Assembly (NCBI GenBank): GCA_016199485.1
Contig: JACQGO010000170.1
Span: 1 to 42,797 of the forward strand
DNA: 42,797 bases
Source: Betaproteobacteria bacterium
GTDB taxonomy: Bacteria > Pseudomonadota > Gammaproteobacteria > Burkholderiales > SG8-41
Direction: 5' to 3'
Position numbers and translations under genes: made by a program. This document shows positions 25,862 through 34,883 of the stretch, in pieces (within the stretch, counting starts at the first letter, position 1; each line of letters begins with the position of its first letter). The notes under the pieces were generated by a model. It was given only the letters and a program-made list of their open reading frames with translations, did not search any database and was not told where the DNA came from.

Positions 25862-27538
25862 ATGGCCTCTCGATTCGCTAGCGGCTTCGCCGAAGGTTTC
25901 ACCCAAACGAGTCTCAGCGTCTTGCCTTATTTCCTTCAGCGGAAATCGGACCGGGAACGCCTGGAGCTGGAGAAAAAGGCCCTGACCCTCCGGGAGAAGA
26001 TGGCCAAGAGCCAAGACGAACTCTTGCAGCTTCAGATCAAGCAGGCGACGGAGAAACTGGGGGCGGGCGCTGATCTAGCCAGCTTGCTTCAGCAAGGTCC
26101 GTCTCAAGGCGCGATGGTGCCGGGCCAGGAAGCGAGGATTGAGGCGGGGGTGGTGCCGGAGCGGGAGCCGGTTTCCCCCGAGCAACGGGGCGCCTTCCGT
26201 CAGCGACTGATCGGCGGGATTTCCCGACTCGACCCGATAGCGGCGGCCAAACTCGCCCTGGAGCCCGAACCGCAAGATGCGATGGCGATCGTCCGCCAGC
26301 TCTTTGGCGGACAAGGGATTGGGCTGGAAGGGCCTGGGCCGGAAGCGGGCTCGGGTGGCCGACCCGTGCCGGGAATGCCTCCAGGCGGGGCGGGGATGCC
26401 CTCAGGCGGCGTGACGATTCAACCCCCTGGTCCTGAGGTCGGTGCGGTCGGCCGGGCGGTGCCTGGGCCGCCTGGACCGACGATGACGCTGGAGCCCTCC
26501 GTTAGCTTTGACAAGCAAGGGCAGATGTCCGTGAGCGTCAAAGGTCAACGGGTGCAGTTACAATTCCGCGATTTCGATCTGGAGTCTCCACCGGGGTCGG
26601 GCCAGATGGTCAAGTTCGGCCAATGGATCAATCCGGTCTCGGGCCAAGCCTCGAATCCCTTCCAGATGGGGGCGGCGGCGCCCGGAGAAGCCCGCCGGAA
26701 GGCGGCGGCGGCGGCCTCTGGACTCGGCACCGTTGCGGGCTCCCCACTGCATACGTTCGCCACCGAACAGCTGCTCCTGATCGATCAGATTCCCGACGCG
26801 AGCACAAAACAGCAACTGCTGGAGCAATTGCAGCAGACGGTGGCGAAGAGCCGACAGCCTCCAGCCGTCGGCTCGCCAGCTGTCGAAGGCACCGCCCCGG
26901 CGGGCCCGCTTGATATCGGAGCGGCCAGGCGTCAGGGCGAGGTGGTCACGCAGACGAAGATCGAGCAGGAAGCCCGCGCCCGCGAAAAGGCCCAGCGGGA
27001 AGCGGGCAAACTGAGCGAACAGGACCGGCTCGCATTCCAGGTGCAGACCAACATTTTGGCGCAGACGGCGTTCATGCGCCGGACCTTCAGCCGCCAAGAA
27101 ATCGAGCAGTTTGTCGGACTCTTGAACCGACCGAAACAAGAGGCGGAATTAGCCCTCCGAGGCATGTTCGGCAAAGGCGGGAGCGAACGCTTCGCCACCT
27201 TCAAGGCGGCAGGAGAACGGCTGCGGGCGACGGCCTTCGGGGAAGGCGGCAAGCAGTTGACGCCCTTTGAAGCCTCCGTCGTCTTCGGCTACACCCCGAC
27301 GGGACGGGAGGCGGGCGGAGCCGTGGAATTCATGGCGAAGCTCGATGGGCTGGAGCGGTTCACGAAGCTGGCGCGCGCGGTGCGGTTGAAGTTGGCGAAG
27401 GAACCGGCGGAGGCCATCACCGAAGAGCGGTTTGACGCTCTCCTGCAAGAGGAAATGCGGAAGGCGGGACTCTCGGCGATCCCGCCCGGCAGCGCACCGG
27501 GAGAGCTGCAAATCAAGAGCATCAAGCCCATTAAATGA
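25862..27538 (+). CDS. Large helical virion protein (internal/ejection protein candidate)
   Basis: 558 aa, coiled-coil plus Gly/Pro-rich linker. Confidence 0.55.
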   Translation: MASRFASGFAEGFTQTSLSVLPYFLQRKSDRERLELEKKALTLREKMAKSQDELLQLQIKQATEKLGAGADLASLLQQGPSQGAMVPGQEARIEAGVVPEREPVSPEQRGAFRQRLIGGISRLDPIAAAKLALEPEPQDAMAIVRQLFGGQGIGLEGPGPEAGSGGRPVPGMPPGGAGMPSGGVTIQPPGPEVGAVGRAVPGPPGPTMTLEPSVSFDKQGQMSVSVKGQRVQLQFRDFDLESPPGSGQMVKFGQWINPVSGQASNPFQMGAAAPGEARRKAAAAASGLGTVAGSPLHTFATEQLLLIDQIPDASTKQQLLEQLQQTVAKSRQPPAVGSPAVEGTAPAGPLDIGAARRQGEVVTQTKIEQEARAREKAQREAGKLSEQDRLAFQVQTNILAQTAFMRRTFSRQEIEQFVGLLNRPKQEAELALRGMFGKGGSERFATFKAAGERLRATAFGEGGKQLTPFEASVVFGYTPTGREAGGAVEFMAKLDGLERFTKLARAVRLKLAKEPAEAITEERFDALLQEEMRKAGLSAIPPGSAPGELQIKSIKPIK

Positions 27539-29040
27539 GCCAAAAATATCAGGTCGAAACGAACCAGGGAACCTTCGAGGTGGAGCTGGATCGGCCACCG
27601 AAGGACGCCGCTGAGTTGCGGGGCGCGGTCGAACGGGCGCTCGCGGGTCGCGCAGCGACTGGCGAGGCCGCGTCGTTCAATCTCTCGGAGATGCCGATTC
27701 CTGGGGTGATGTTGACGCCCGGAGAACTTGCAGGCGTCGGTCGGGTTGTCAAGCCCATGATCCTTCCGACGGCGGGCGCGGTCGCGGGCGGCCTCGCGGG
27801 AGGCGTCACCGCCCCCTTCACAGGCGGCGTGGTGAACCCGATGACGCTCGGCGCGGCGGGGGCGATGGGGGGCGAAGCCCTCAATCAGGCGCTCGGGATC
27901 ACGGAGAAAAGTCTGATGCAGATTGGCGTGACGGGTGCCGTGCCGATGCCCGCACGTGGGGCCGCCCGCGTCATCAATCCGCTGGCGCAAGGGCTTTTTC
28001 GTCGCGCCCCGGGAGCCTCTGTCACTCTCCACGAGATCGCAGCCGAGCGTCTCGCCCCGTTCATGGCAACCGGGGGGCCGAGCGCCGATCAACTCTATCA
28101 GATCGTGGCGCAGTCTGGAAATCCCGCTATTCCCTTGCGAAGGGTCTTGACTAAGGCCACGGAGTTCAACCAGGTTGAAGGCGTGGCCCGTGAGTTGGCG
28201 GCTGTCCCATTGCCTAAACTAGCGCGAACCACGGCCCGGCTGGAAAAAACGCTCACGACTAGTCCAGAGGTACCGTTTCAAGATGTCCGCGTTATTTTGA
28301 AACGCATCGGCGACAAGATCAGTGAAACGCGCGCGGCGGGCGGGGAGGAATACGGCGCGTGGCGCCAGCTCTGGAAAGCGACCATGGAGGATCTGGAAAC
28401 CGCCGCCACGGCGGGCAATCCAGCGATGCGCTCCGTCCAAGCCCTCAAGGCTGCCAACGCGCAGCAGCGGGCGGAATTCGCCGCGCGCGATCTGGGGGAA
28501 ATTCTGTCCATCGAAAAGGGCGGGATTGTGCCTCGGCCCGATCTCGGGGAAGGCATCGTCCAGGTCAATCCTCGGACGATCCTGAAGGCGATCCAAAAAG
28601 ACCCCCATCTTGAGGAATCGTTCGGTCCCCAGAAATACGCGGCCCTGGTCAAGGAAGTCTCGGAGATCGCGCGGGTGACGCCGGGATTACCCGCTGGTCA
28701 AGGCCTCGATGTGGGATCGAAACGCGCCCTTACCACTGCATTTGGGTCGGCCGGAATGCTGGGACTCCTGGGATTCGGGACGAGCGGCCCCGCCGGGGCG
28801 ACGGTGGGCGGGTTGGCGGGTCTGACGGTGCCGAAGGTCGCCGAACTCATGGGCCGCTATTTCGCCAGCCCCCAGGGGCGCGCGTTCCTGAAACCGATCC
28901 TCATCCAGGGCGGCGGGATCATCTCGCCACAGACGATGAGTTTGCTCGCCGTAGCGGCCACCGCCTCGGAGTCGGGGCGGCAGGCCACCACGCGACTCGG
29001 GGAATTCGGGCGCGAGCCCTTTGGAGGACCACCGCAATGA
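27535..29040 (+). CDS. Large virion protein (internal/ejection protein candidate)
   Basis: 501 aa; MSQKYQVETNQGTFEVELDRPPKDAAELRGAVERAL plus Gly/Ala-rich hydrophobic segments. Confidence 0.55.
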   Translation: MSQKYQVETNQGTFEVELDRPPKDAAELRGAVERALAGRAATGEAASFNLSEMPIPGVMLTPGELAGVGRVVKPMILPTAGAVAGGLAGGVTAPFTGGVVNPMTLGAAGAMGGEALNQALGITEKSLMQIGVTGAVPMPARGAARVINPLAQGLFRRAPGASVTLHEIAAERLAPFMATGGPSADQLYQIVAQSGNPAIPLRRVLTKATEFNQVEGVARELAAVPLPKLARTTARLEKTLTTSPEVPFQDVRVILKRIGDKISETRAAGGEEYGAWRQLWKATMEDLETAATAGNPAMRSVQALKAANAQQRAEFAARDLGEILSIEKGGIVPRPDLGEGIVQVNPRTILKAIQKDPHLEESFGPQKYAALVKEVSEIARVTPGLPAGQGLDVGSKRALTTAFGSAGMLGLLGFGTSGPAGATVGGLAGLTVPKVAELMGRYFASPQGRAFLKPILIQGGGIISPQTMSLLAVAATASESGRQATTRLGEFGREPFGGPPQ

Positions 29041-30860
29041 CCGAGACGATTCGGTACGGGCTCATCGGGAAACAGGACATCCGATTCGGTACAGGCAAAT
29101 TTGAGGTGACGCTCGCCGATGGGCGAGTGGTGACGCTTGATGAATTCAATTTGGTGACACTGCTGGTCGATTCGGGACTGGTGGTGCCATCGTACTCCAA
29201 GGCCGGACTCCCTGCCGCCGGCACCGCCGGTCGGCTGGCGCGGATGACAGATGGGGGCACGCCTGACAACATTGTCGAGGACAACGGCTCCAATTGGCGC
29301 TCAATCTACTCGCGTACCACCGGCGTCATCGTCATCACCGACCCGCAGTTTGGCGCCGACCCCGCTGCAACTGCATCGGCGAATCAAACGGCGATCCAAG
29401 CCGCAATCGATGCCGCTGCCGGCTCTACCGTCCTGGTGCCAGAAGGCACCTTTAATCTTGCTGGAGGACTAACGGTGCCGAGCAATACACGACTCGTCGG
29501 TGTGGGTCGTGACTCAGTCTTGCGTTTCGCTGATACCGTTGGTGCCAACATCGCGATGATCAGAAACGCCGATCAAGCCAATGGGAATAGCAACATCTCC
29601 ATTTTGGATTTACGGCTCGATGGCAACCGCGCCGGGCAGAGCTTCTCCGGCGACAACGGTCAGAACGGGATCGAATTGCATGGCGTCAACAATTTCCTCA
29701 TTCAGAACGTCATTGCCAGCAGCTTCGGGAAGGACAGCTTCTACTTCGGAATCGCCGGGACGAAGATCAGTTCCGATGGACGTGTAATCGGGAACTTCGC
29801 CTCCGACAACAGACGCATCGGTTTTACCGTCGTAGCCGGCGAGGACATTATATTCGCAGGAAATACCGCCGTCGATATGGCCGGTGGCGTCAGCGGCAAC
29901 GGGTTCCATGTTGAATCCAACAATGCTGCGAATGCCACGCGCCGTCTCACGTATGTCGGCAACGTCGCTACCGGGAATGCCCAAGCAGGGTTCGTCCTTG
30001 CCAATGGGAAGCAGGCTGATGTGTCCGGGCTGATCTGGGCCGGGAATGTGGCGAGTGGCAACACGCAGGATGGATTCTTCATCCAGCAAGGCAACAACAA
30101 CCAGGCGATCACGCTCCAGGGGAACACGATCGTTTCGAATAGCCGCGACGGCATCCGCGTGGCAGGCAGCGGGCGGTACGTCAGAATACTTGGCAACACC
30201 ATCAGCAACAATACCGCCATCGGGATTAATAGCACTGTCAACGCCATTGAGCGTTTCCAGATTCAGCAAAATTACGTTGGCCGTAACGGGCAGCATGGAA
30301 TTGTCCTGCTGCGAGGCAGCGGCCACCGCTCTCATCATCTCATCACTGGCAATGTGATCGACGCCAACGGTACATCTGCCTCGAACACGTATGACGGCAT
30401 CAACGTGTCGTCGGATAGCGCGGCGAGCGAATTTCGCCACACGATCATTAACAACAACCAGATCATCGATCTAGAAGCGAGTCCGACGCAACGCTATGGA
30501 CTGAACTTCGGAGCAAATACCGCTAGCAACATCGTTGAAGGAAACCGGTTCCAGGGCAACGTCAGCGGACAGATCAACAATAGTGCTGGAGCCAGCTTCA
30601 TCCGCGCCAACAGCGGCTTCGTGACAGAAAATAGTGGTACGGGGACCATCAACAGCGGCGCGACTTCAGCGACCGTGAGCCACGGACTCGATGTAACGCC
30701 CACCGCCAAGGCTATTGTGGTCAATTTCACGGAGAATCCTACTAACGACCCCGGCAACTTCTGGATCAGCGCCATAACGAGCACGCAGTTTACCGTCAAC
30801 GTACGAAATGATCCGGGCGCGTCGAACCTCGACTTTACGTGGCAGGTAACGGTGTATTGA
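29037..30860 (+). CDS. Tailspike with right-handed beta-helix (pectate-lyase-like)
   Basis: DPQFGADPAATASANQTAIQAAIDAAAGSTVLVPEGTFNLAGGLTVPSNTRLVGVG... and repeated NxxxGNTI strands. Confidence 0.85.
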   Translation: MTETIRYGLIGKQDIRFGTGKFEVTLADGRVVTLDEFNLVTLLVDSGLVVPSYSKAGLPAAGTAGRLARMTDGGTPDNIVEDNGSNWRSIYSRTTGVIVITDPQFGADPAATASANQTAIQAAIDAAAGSTVLVPEGTFNLAGGLTVPSNTRLVGVGRDSVLRFADTVGANIAMIRNADQANGNSNISILDLRLDGNRAGQSFSGDNGQNGIELHGVNNFLIQNVIASSFGKDSFYFGIAGTKISSDGRVIGNFASDNRRIGFTVVAGEDIIFAGNTAVDMAGGVSGNGFHVESNNAANATRRLTYVGNVATGNAQAGFVLANGKQADVSGLIWAGNVASGNTQDGFFIQQGNNNQAITLQGNTIVSNSRDGIRVAGSGRYVRILGNTISNNTAIGINSTVNAIERFQIQQNYVGRNGQHGIVLLRGSGHRSHHLITGNVIDANGTSASNTYDGINVSSDSAASEFRHTIINNNQIIDLEASPTQRYGLNFGANTASNIVEGNRFQGNVSGQINNSAGASFIRANSGFVTENSGTGTINSGATSATVSHGLDVTPTAKAIVVNFTENPTNDPGNFWISAITSTQFTVNVRNDPGASNLDFTWQVTVY

Positions 30861-30994
30861 TCGGGCATAAACATGAGCAGGAGCAATAAATGCGGCAATG
30901 CCCTCGCCGCCCTGGAGCGTACGCGGGGACGGAGGGAAATTGCGTAAATGCCTCCCATTGGGGTCGGGGCAGAAGTTGGCGGAGTCCAATGCTG

Positions 30995-31206
30995 AGATGT
31001 CCAGCACGCGTCTGACGGATCTGGAGCCCCGGCTGGCCGATGCGTGGCTCGAGATACGGGACCGCCTCGAAAAACTGGCCCCCGATCGTTCGCGCAGCAG
31101 GGCATCCAAGCGACGTGCGTTAAGGTGGAGGCCCTGCCGAGCTGGCACACGGCCCCCGGCGGGGTCGCTCCCGGCGGCGTCGTCATCACGCCAGCTCCCG
31201 TGGTGA
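30995..31206 (+). pseudogene. Possible decayed/truncated endolysin-like (M15-type N-terminus) fragment
   Basis: MSSTRLTDLEPRLADAWLEIRDRLEKLAPDRS then loss of family-like sequence. Confidence 0.3.
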
Positions 31207-31237
31207 TCCTTCCCCCGGCCCAGCCGAAACCCTAAAG

Positions 31238-31480
31238 ATGGACGACGAGCGCGAGCTGGGCGAGCTGAGGGCGAGACTTGAGGGTCTCTGCGCTGCCTTC
31301 GACGACTTCCGCGACCAGACGCGGGCCTGGCAGGACAAAATCAGCGACCAGCTCGAGCGGCGACTGAATCAGCACTCGAGCCGTCTCCGCGCGCTGGAGC
31401 TGTGGCGGGCGGGTCTGGCGGGGGGTCTCGCGCTGTTGGGGATTCTCTGGGCGGCCGTCTGGACTTGGATGAAACGGTGA
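31238..31480 (+). CDS. Coiled-coil plus C-terminal TM protein (holin/spanin-like)
   Basis: ...LRALELWRAGLAGGLALLGILWAAVWTWMKR. Confidence 0.65.
   Translation: MDDERELGELRARLEGLCAAFDDFRDQTRAWQDKISDQLERRLNQHSSRLRALELWRAGLAGGLALLGILWAAVWTWMKR
31470..31480 (+). repeat. Direct repeat copy 1 TGAAACGGTGA flanking the EndoVII gene
   Basis: Exact 11-bp match with 32130..32140. Confidence 0.9.
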
Positions 31481-32106
31481 TGATTTCGACGCCTGACTTT
31501 CCGCTCCTTACTGATCCGGGCACATGGGATGACCTCACGCTGACGGCCGGAACCATCCTGCTTGAAACGGAGGGACGACAGCAGCGTCGTAAAAAAGGAA
31601 TCCAGCAAAGCGACTTTGCGCCTTGCCATCCAGGTAAACGATCGTATGCCCATGATCTCTGTCGATCTTGTTATGTGAAAGAACGGCGGAATCATTGGTC
31701 ATCCGCAGTTGGCATTCAGCGTAATGCCTACGGGCTGGCATGGCGGAAAAAGCAGGGAAAACGCATTGCAGGTCTTCAACGAGAATGGCGCAGGAATCGC
31801 CGTTTATTGGATTTGACGACTGAACGACAGAGAGAACGGAGGTGGGTCGTGCGAAGTCGCTATCATGCGATGCCGGAAGAGATTGAAGCTAAACGGATGT
31901 CCCAGGATGACCGATGCGATATCTGCAAACGGAGCGATCGGGAATTAGTCGTGGATCATTGCCACAAGACTAAGCGATTTCGCGCTCTCTTATGTCGTCC
32001 TTGCAACTTGATGCTCGGCTATGCCTATGAAAACCCGGAGATTCTTGCCCGGGCGATCAGTTATCTCGCTCGATGGACTGAGATCGAATATGGAACGGGT
32101 GCCTAA
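31481..32106 (+). CDS. Recombination endonuclease VII-like (HNH superfamily)
   Basis: CDICKRSDRELVVDHCHKTKRFRALLCRPCNLMLGYAYENPEILARAISYL. Confidence 0.85.
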
Positions 32107-32140
32107 CTTTCCTCTTATCGAAGAACCTGTGAAACGGTGA
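32090..32140 (+). pseudogene. 16-codon remnant ORF MERVPNFPLIEEPVKR
   Basis: Resembles STPDFPLLTDP at the N-terminus of the 31481 ORF; abuts lysozyme start. Confidence 0.35.
32130..32140 (+). repeat. Direct repeat copy 2 TGAAACGGTGA flanking the EndoVII gene
   Basis: Exact 11-bp match with 31470..31480. Confidence 0.9.
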
Positions 32141-32655
32141 GAGCCGACGAGCGGTTTGACAGTCTCATCCAGTTCTACTGGCAGGAGGCCGCACGCGCCT
32201 TCGGGTTCGACGCCGCCGCGGACTGGCGGCTCGTCAAAGCGCAGATCCACGCGGAATCCGACTTCGATCCCCAAGCGCGGAGTCCCGTCGGGGCGCTGGG
32301 ACTTATGCAGCTGATGACGGCCGCCGATCTCGAGGATGATAGCCGACGGGACGCCGACAATCCCGAAGAGGCCATCCGCGAAGGGATCAAATATCTCGGT
32401 CGGCTCTGGCGGGAGTGGAAGGCGGAGCAGGGGCTCGAGCGGTGGAAGTTCGCGCTGGCCAGCTACAACGCGGGGCTGGGCAACATCCTGAAGGCGCAGG
32501 CGCTCGCGGAGGCGCGGGGCCGGCCCACTGATCAGTGGGTGGAGCTCGCGCTGGTACTGCCGGAGGTGACCGGCCCGTACGCGGCCGAGACGACGGGCTA
32601 CGTGCGGCGGATCATCGCCGAGTATTTGGCGAGCCGGATAACGGAGGCAATGTGA
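32137..32655 (+). CDS. Lytic transglycosylase (SLT) endolysin
   Basis: VKAQIHAESDFDPQARSPVGALGLMQLM...ALASYNAGLGN. Confidence 0.9.
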   Translation: MRADERFDSLIQFYWQEAARAFGFDAAADWRLVKAQIHAESDFDPQARSPVGALGLMQLMTAADLEDDSRRDADNPEEAIREGIKYLGRLWREWKAEQGLERWKFALASYNAGLGNILKAQALAEARGRPTDQWVELALVLPEVTGPYAAETTGYVRRIIAEYLASRITEAM

Positions 32656-32768
32656 TGGTGGACGTCGAACCGGCGACCTATACCTGCTGCGGGAATGTCG
32701 TGACGGGCAGCACCCAGAGCCCGCCGACTTGCCGAACGTGCGGCCAGAAGATGAAGAGAGTGCGGTGA
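32655..32768 (+). CDS. 37-aa Zn-ribbon peptide
   Basis: YTCCGNVVTGSTQSPPTCRTCGQKMKRVR. Confidence 0.55.
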   Translation: MVDVEPATYTCCGNVVTGSTQSPPTCRTCGQKMKRVR

Positions 32769-32790
32769 ATATTCCAGCGAGGAGGATTCG

Positions 32791-32955
32791 ATGAACAAGG
32801 ATCTGGTGACGACGATCTTCGGGGCCGTGGCAGCCGTGATGGCGGCGCTGCAGACCTTCAACGCGCCAGCGGGCACGTCCAAATGGCTGATCGCCGCCGG
32901 GATGATCGGCGCGGGGGCGACGGCGCTCTGGGCCTACTGGACAAACAAGCGGTAA
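32791..32955 (+). CDS. Holin-like two-TM protein
   Basis: GAGGAGGATTCGATG; MNKDLVTTIFGAVAAVMAALQTFNAPAGTSKWLIAAGMIGAGATALWAYWTNKR. Confidence 0.65.
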   Translation: MNKDLVTTIFGAVAAVMAALQTFNAPAGTSKWLIAAGMIGAGATALWAYWTNKR

Positions 32956-32961
32956 CCCACG

Positions 32962-33183
32962 GTGACGATGTCGCGCTCTCAGCTCCCCGCGTGGGCGCGC
33001 CTGCTCGTGGCCGGGGCGTGCGTCATCCTGAGTTGCGCGGCCGCCTTCGGGGGGCTCGGGGTCCTGGGCCACGTGCCGTACTGGGTGGGCGTGGGATTCG
33101 GCGTCAGCGTCGGCGTGGCGGGGGTCTTAGCGTGGGCGGCGTGGGCGATTTTCACGTGGGGAGAAGGGAAAGGGGGAGGATGA
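32962..33183 (+). CDS. Small membrane protein (holin-like)
   Basis: Two hydrophobic segments. Confidence 0.5.
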   Translation: MTMSRSQLPAWARLLVAGACVILSCAAAFGGLGVLGHVPYWVGVGFGVSVGVAGVLAWAAWAIFTWGEGKGGG

Positions 33184-33380
33184 TGGATAGCGATAGAACC
33201 GGTGTGCAAAGTGTGCAGTGGTCTATGTTCTGGGAGCCATCCCTCGGAACGGCGAGTAACTTCCCTGCCCTCTGCCCAGATTTGTTGCGCTATGAGCAGA
33301 TTGGCGACGCTGATGGATGGCGAGGACGGATTGTACGCGGTTTTTTCTGGTTGATGCGTCTGTGGCCGGTAGCGACGTGA
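33180..33380 (+). CDS. Hypothetical protein
   Basis: GGGGGAGGATGATG start context; 66 aa. Confidence 0.45.
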   Translation: MMDSDRTGVQSVQWSMFWEPSLGTASNFPALCPDLLRYEQIGDADGWRGRIVRGFFWLMRLWPVAT

Positions 33381-33399
33381 GATCACGCAATCGCCTGAT

Positions 33400-33603
33400 A
33401 TGTTCGACATCGAGCTCGAAGCTCCCGCCGTGAGGCGCATGCTTCACGCCGGCGTGATCTTCGCGGTCGCGGTCATCCTGGCCGGCTGCGCCCCGGTGCC
33501 CCCGCCGCCCTACGTGTGCCTTCCCGGCGTGGCCGAGAAGGATGGGCAGCAGTGGCAGGTCTTGATCTGCGAGCTCGTCCCCTCGGCGAGCATCGTCAAA
33601 TGA
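33400..33603 (+). CDS. Rz1-like outer-membrane spanin/lipoprotein
   Basis: VAVILAGCAPVPPPPYVCLPG (lipobox + Pro-rich). Confidence 0.6.
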   Translation: MFDIELEAPAVRRMLHAGVIFAVAVILAGCAPVPPPPYVCLPGVAEKDGQQWQVLICELVPSASIVK

Positions 33604-33809
33604 CGGTCTGGATCTTCGTGCTTTCCCTCATGCTCCCCTCATTCGGGGGCCAAGTGGACATGACCTTCGCCTTCCGGGATCAAGATGGGTGCCAGCGGTT
33701 TCGGCACACGCTGGAGCGCACACTTCGCACAGAGTTTTCCATTGATGTCTCGCCGGGGAACGTGAAGGGGCACGCGATGCGGCCTGAAACGGGATGTGAG
33801 GCCCGGTGA
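33600..33809 (+). CDS. Small secreted-like hypothetical protein
   Basis: ATGA overlap; MTVWIFVLSLMLPSFGGQVDMTF. Confidence 0.5.
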   Translation: MTVWIFVLSLMLPSFGGQVDMTFAFRDQDGCQRFRHTLERTLRTEFSIDVSPGNVKGHAMRPETGCEAR

Positions 33810-34333
33810 TGGGTCGGTTCGTGCCGCCCCATGACCGGCTGCTCCTGGAGGAACTCGGCCAGGATCGCTTCCGACTCTTGGCCCCGCTCTGGTTCGAGGC
33901 CGAGGCGCTCGGCGGGCGGATCGTCAAAGCCGCGTCGGGATTCCTCTTTGATCGGGAGTCCATCCCGCGTTGGCTCCCCTGGATCTATGCTTGGCTGGCG
34001 GGCACGGCGAGTCGGGCCGGGGCTATTCACGACTGGCTGACCCAGGTCCAGAAAGTGGAGGATCTGCAGGTGGATCGACGGACGGCCAACGCCGTCTACT
34101 ACGAAGCGACCAAGGCCGACGGCAACGGCTGGCTCACGCAGTGGATCAAGTGGCTCGGCGTCAGCTTGGGCGGGCGTGTGTCCTGGCGGACCGGCCCCGC
34201 CCGCTTCCAGCGCCTCCGCAATGACCGGCGGCAGCCTGACTCCCTGCCCAAGCGCGGCGGGGCCCGCCGGGAGGATCAGCTCGTGGATCTGGTGCACAAG
34301 GAATGGCGCCGCCGGCATCCCGAGGCCCCGTGA
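33806..34333 (+). CDS. DUF1353-like protein
   Basis: FLFDRESIPRWLPW...AGAIHDWLTQ. Confidence 0.7.
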   Translation: MMGRFVPPHDRLLLEELGQDRFRLLAPLWFEAEALGGRIVKAASGFLFDRESIPRWLPWIYAWLAGTASRAGAIHDWLTQVQKVEDLQVDRRTANAVYYEATKADGNGWLTQWIKWLGVSLGGRVSWRTGPARFQRLRNDRRQPDSLPKRGGARREDQLVDLVHKEWRRRHPEAP

Positions 34334-34608
34334 CGGGCCTGCGTCTCCAGGCCCCCTGCCCCGTCTGCCAGGCCGACACATGGATCGATCCGAACTTCAG
34401 CGCCACCCGCTGGACCTGCGGGATCTGCGGAATCCGCTGCCTCTGGGAAAACGGCGTGATGACCCAGGACAGCGGCGTACCGGATATCCAGGGGGATCTC
34501 GACGGGCTCGCCGCCGCGCGGCTAGGGCCTCGGCGGGAGGCGGACCTAGACATGATCAGCACCTATAACCGTGCCATGTGCGCGCTGCTCCATCGGGGCG
34601 GACCCTGA
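34330..34608 (+). CDS. Zn-ribbon protein, paralog A (…NRAMCALLHRGGP)
   Basis: APCPVCQADTWIDPNFSATRWTCGICGIRCLWE. Confidence 0.6.
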   Translation: MTGLRLQAPCPVCQADTWIDPNFSATRWTCGICGIRCLWENGVMTQDSGVPDIQGDLDGLAAARLGPRREADLDMISTYNRAMCALLHRGGP

Positions 34609-34883
34609 TGCGGCGCTGGCCGCCCTGCCCAGCCTGTAGGGGTCGCCGATTTTCCCCAGATGGCGAGCTCGATCATCGTTGCCTCGAGTGCTCCGCACGC
34701 TGCCGGCTGGACAAAGAGCGGCTTCTCTGGGAACTGAATCCCGAGGCGCTTCCGCTGGCCGGCTCAGAAGATGGGAAAGCCACGTTGGAATCCGTGGGCG
34801 TCACAAGGGAAGCTGGCGGAGAGGAGAATCGAGCCGTGTGCGCGTTGCTCCATCGGGGGGCGGTCACGCCGAGGTCGCTGTGA
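34608..34883 (+). CDS. Zn-ribbon protein, paralog B (…NRAVCALLHRGAV)
   Basis: PPCPACRGRRFSPDGELDHRCLECSARCRLD...LLWE. Confidence 0.6.
   Translation: MRRWPPCPACRGRRFSPDGELDHRCLECSARCRLDKERLLWELNPEALPLAGSEDGKATLESVGVTREAGGEENRAVCALLHRGAVTPRSL

Noticed and set aside
31990-33072. 360-aa minus-strand ORF opposite the lytic transglycosylase
   Set aside because: Antisense to a clear SLT domain; no domain signature of its own.
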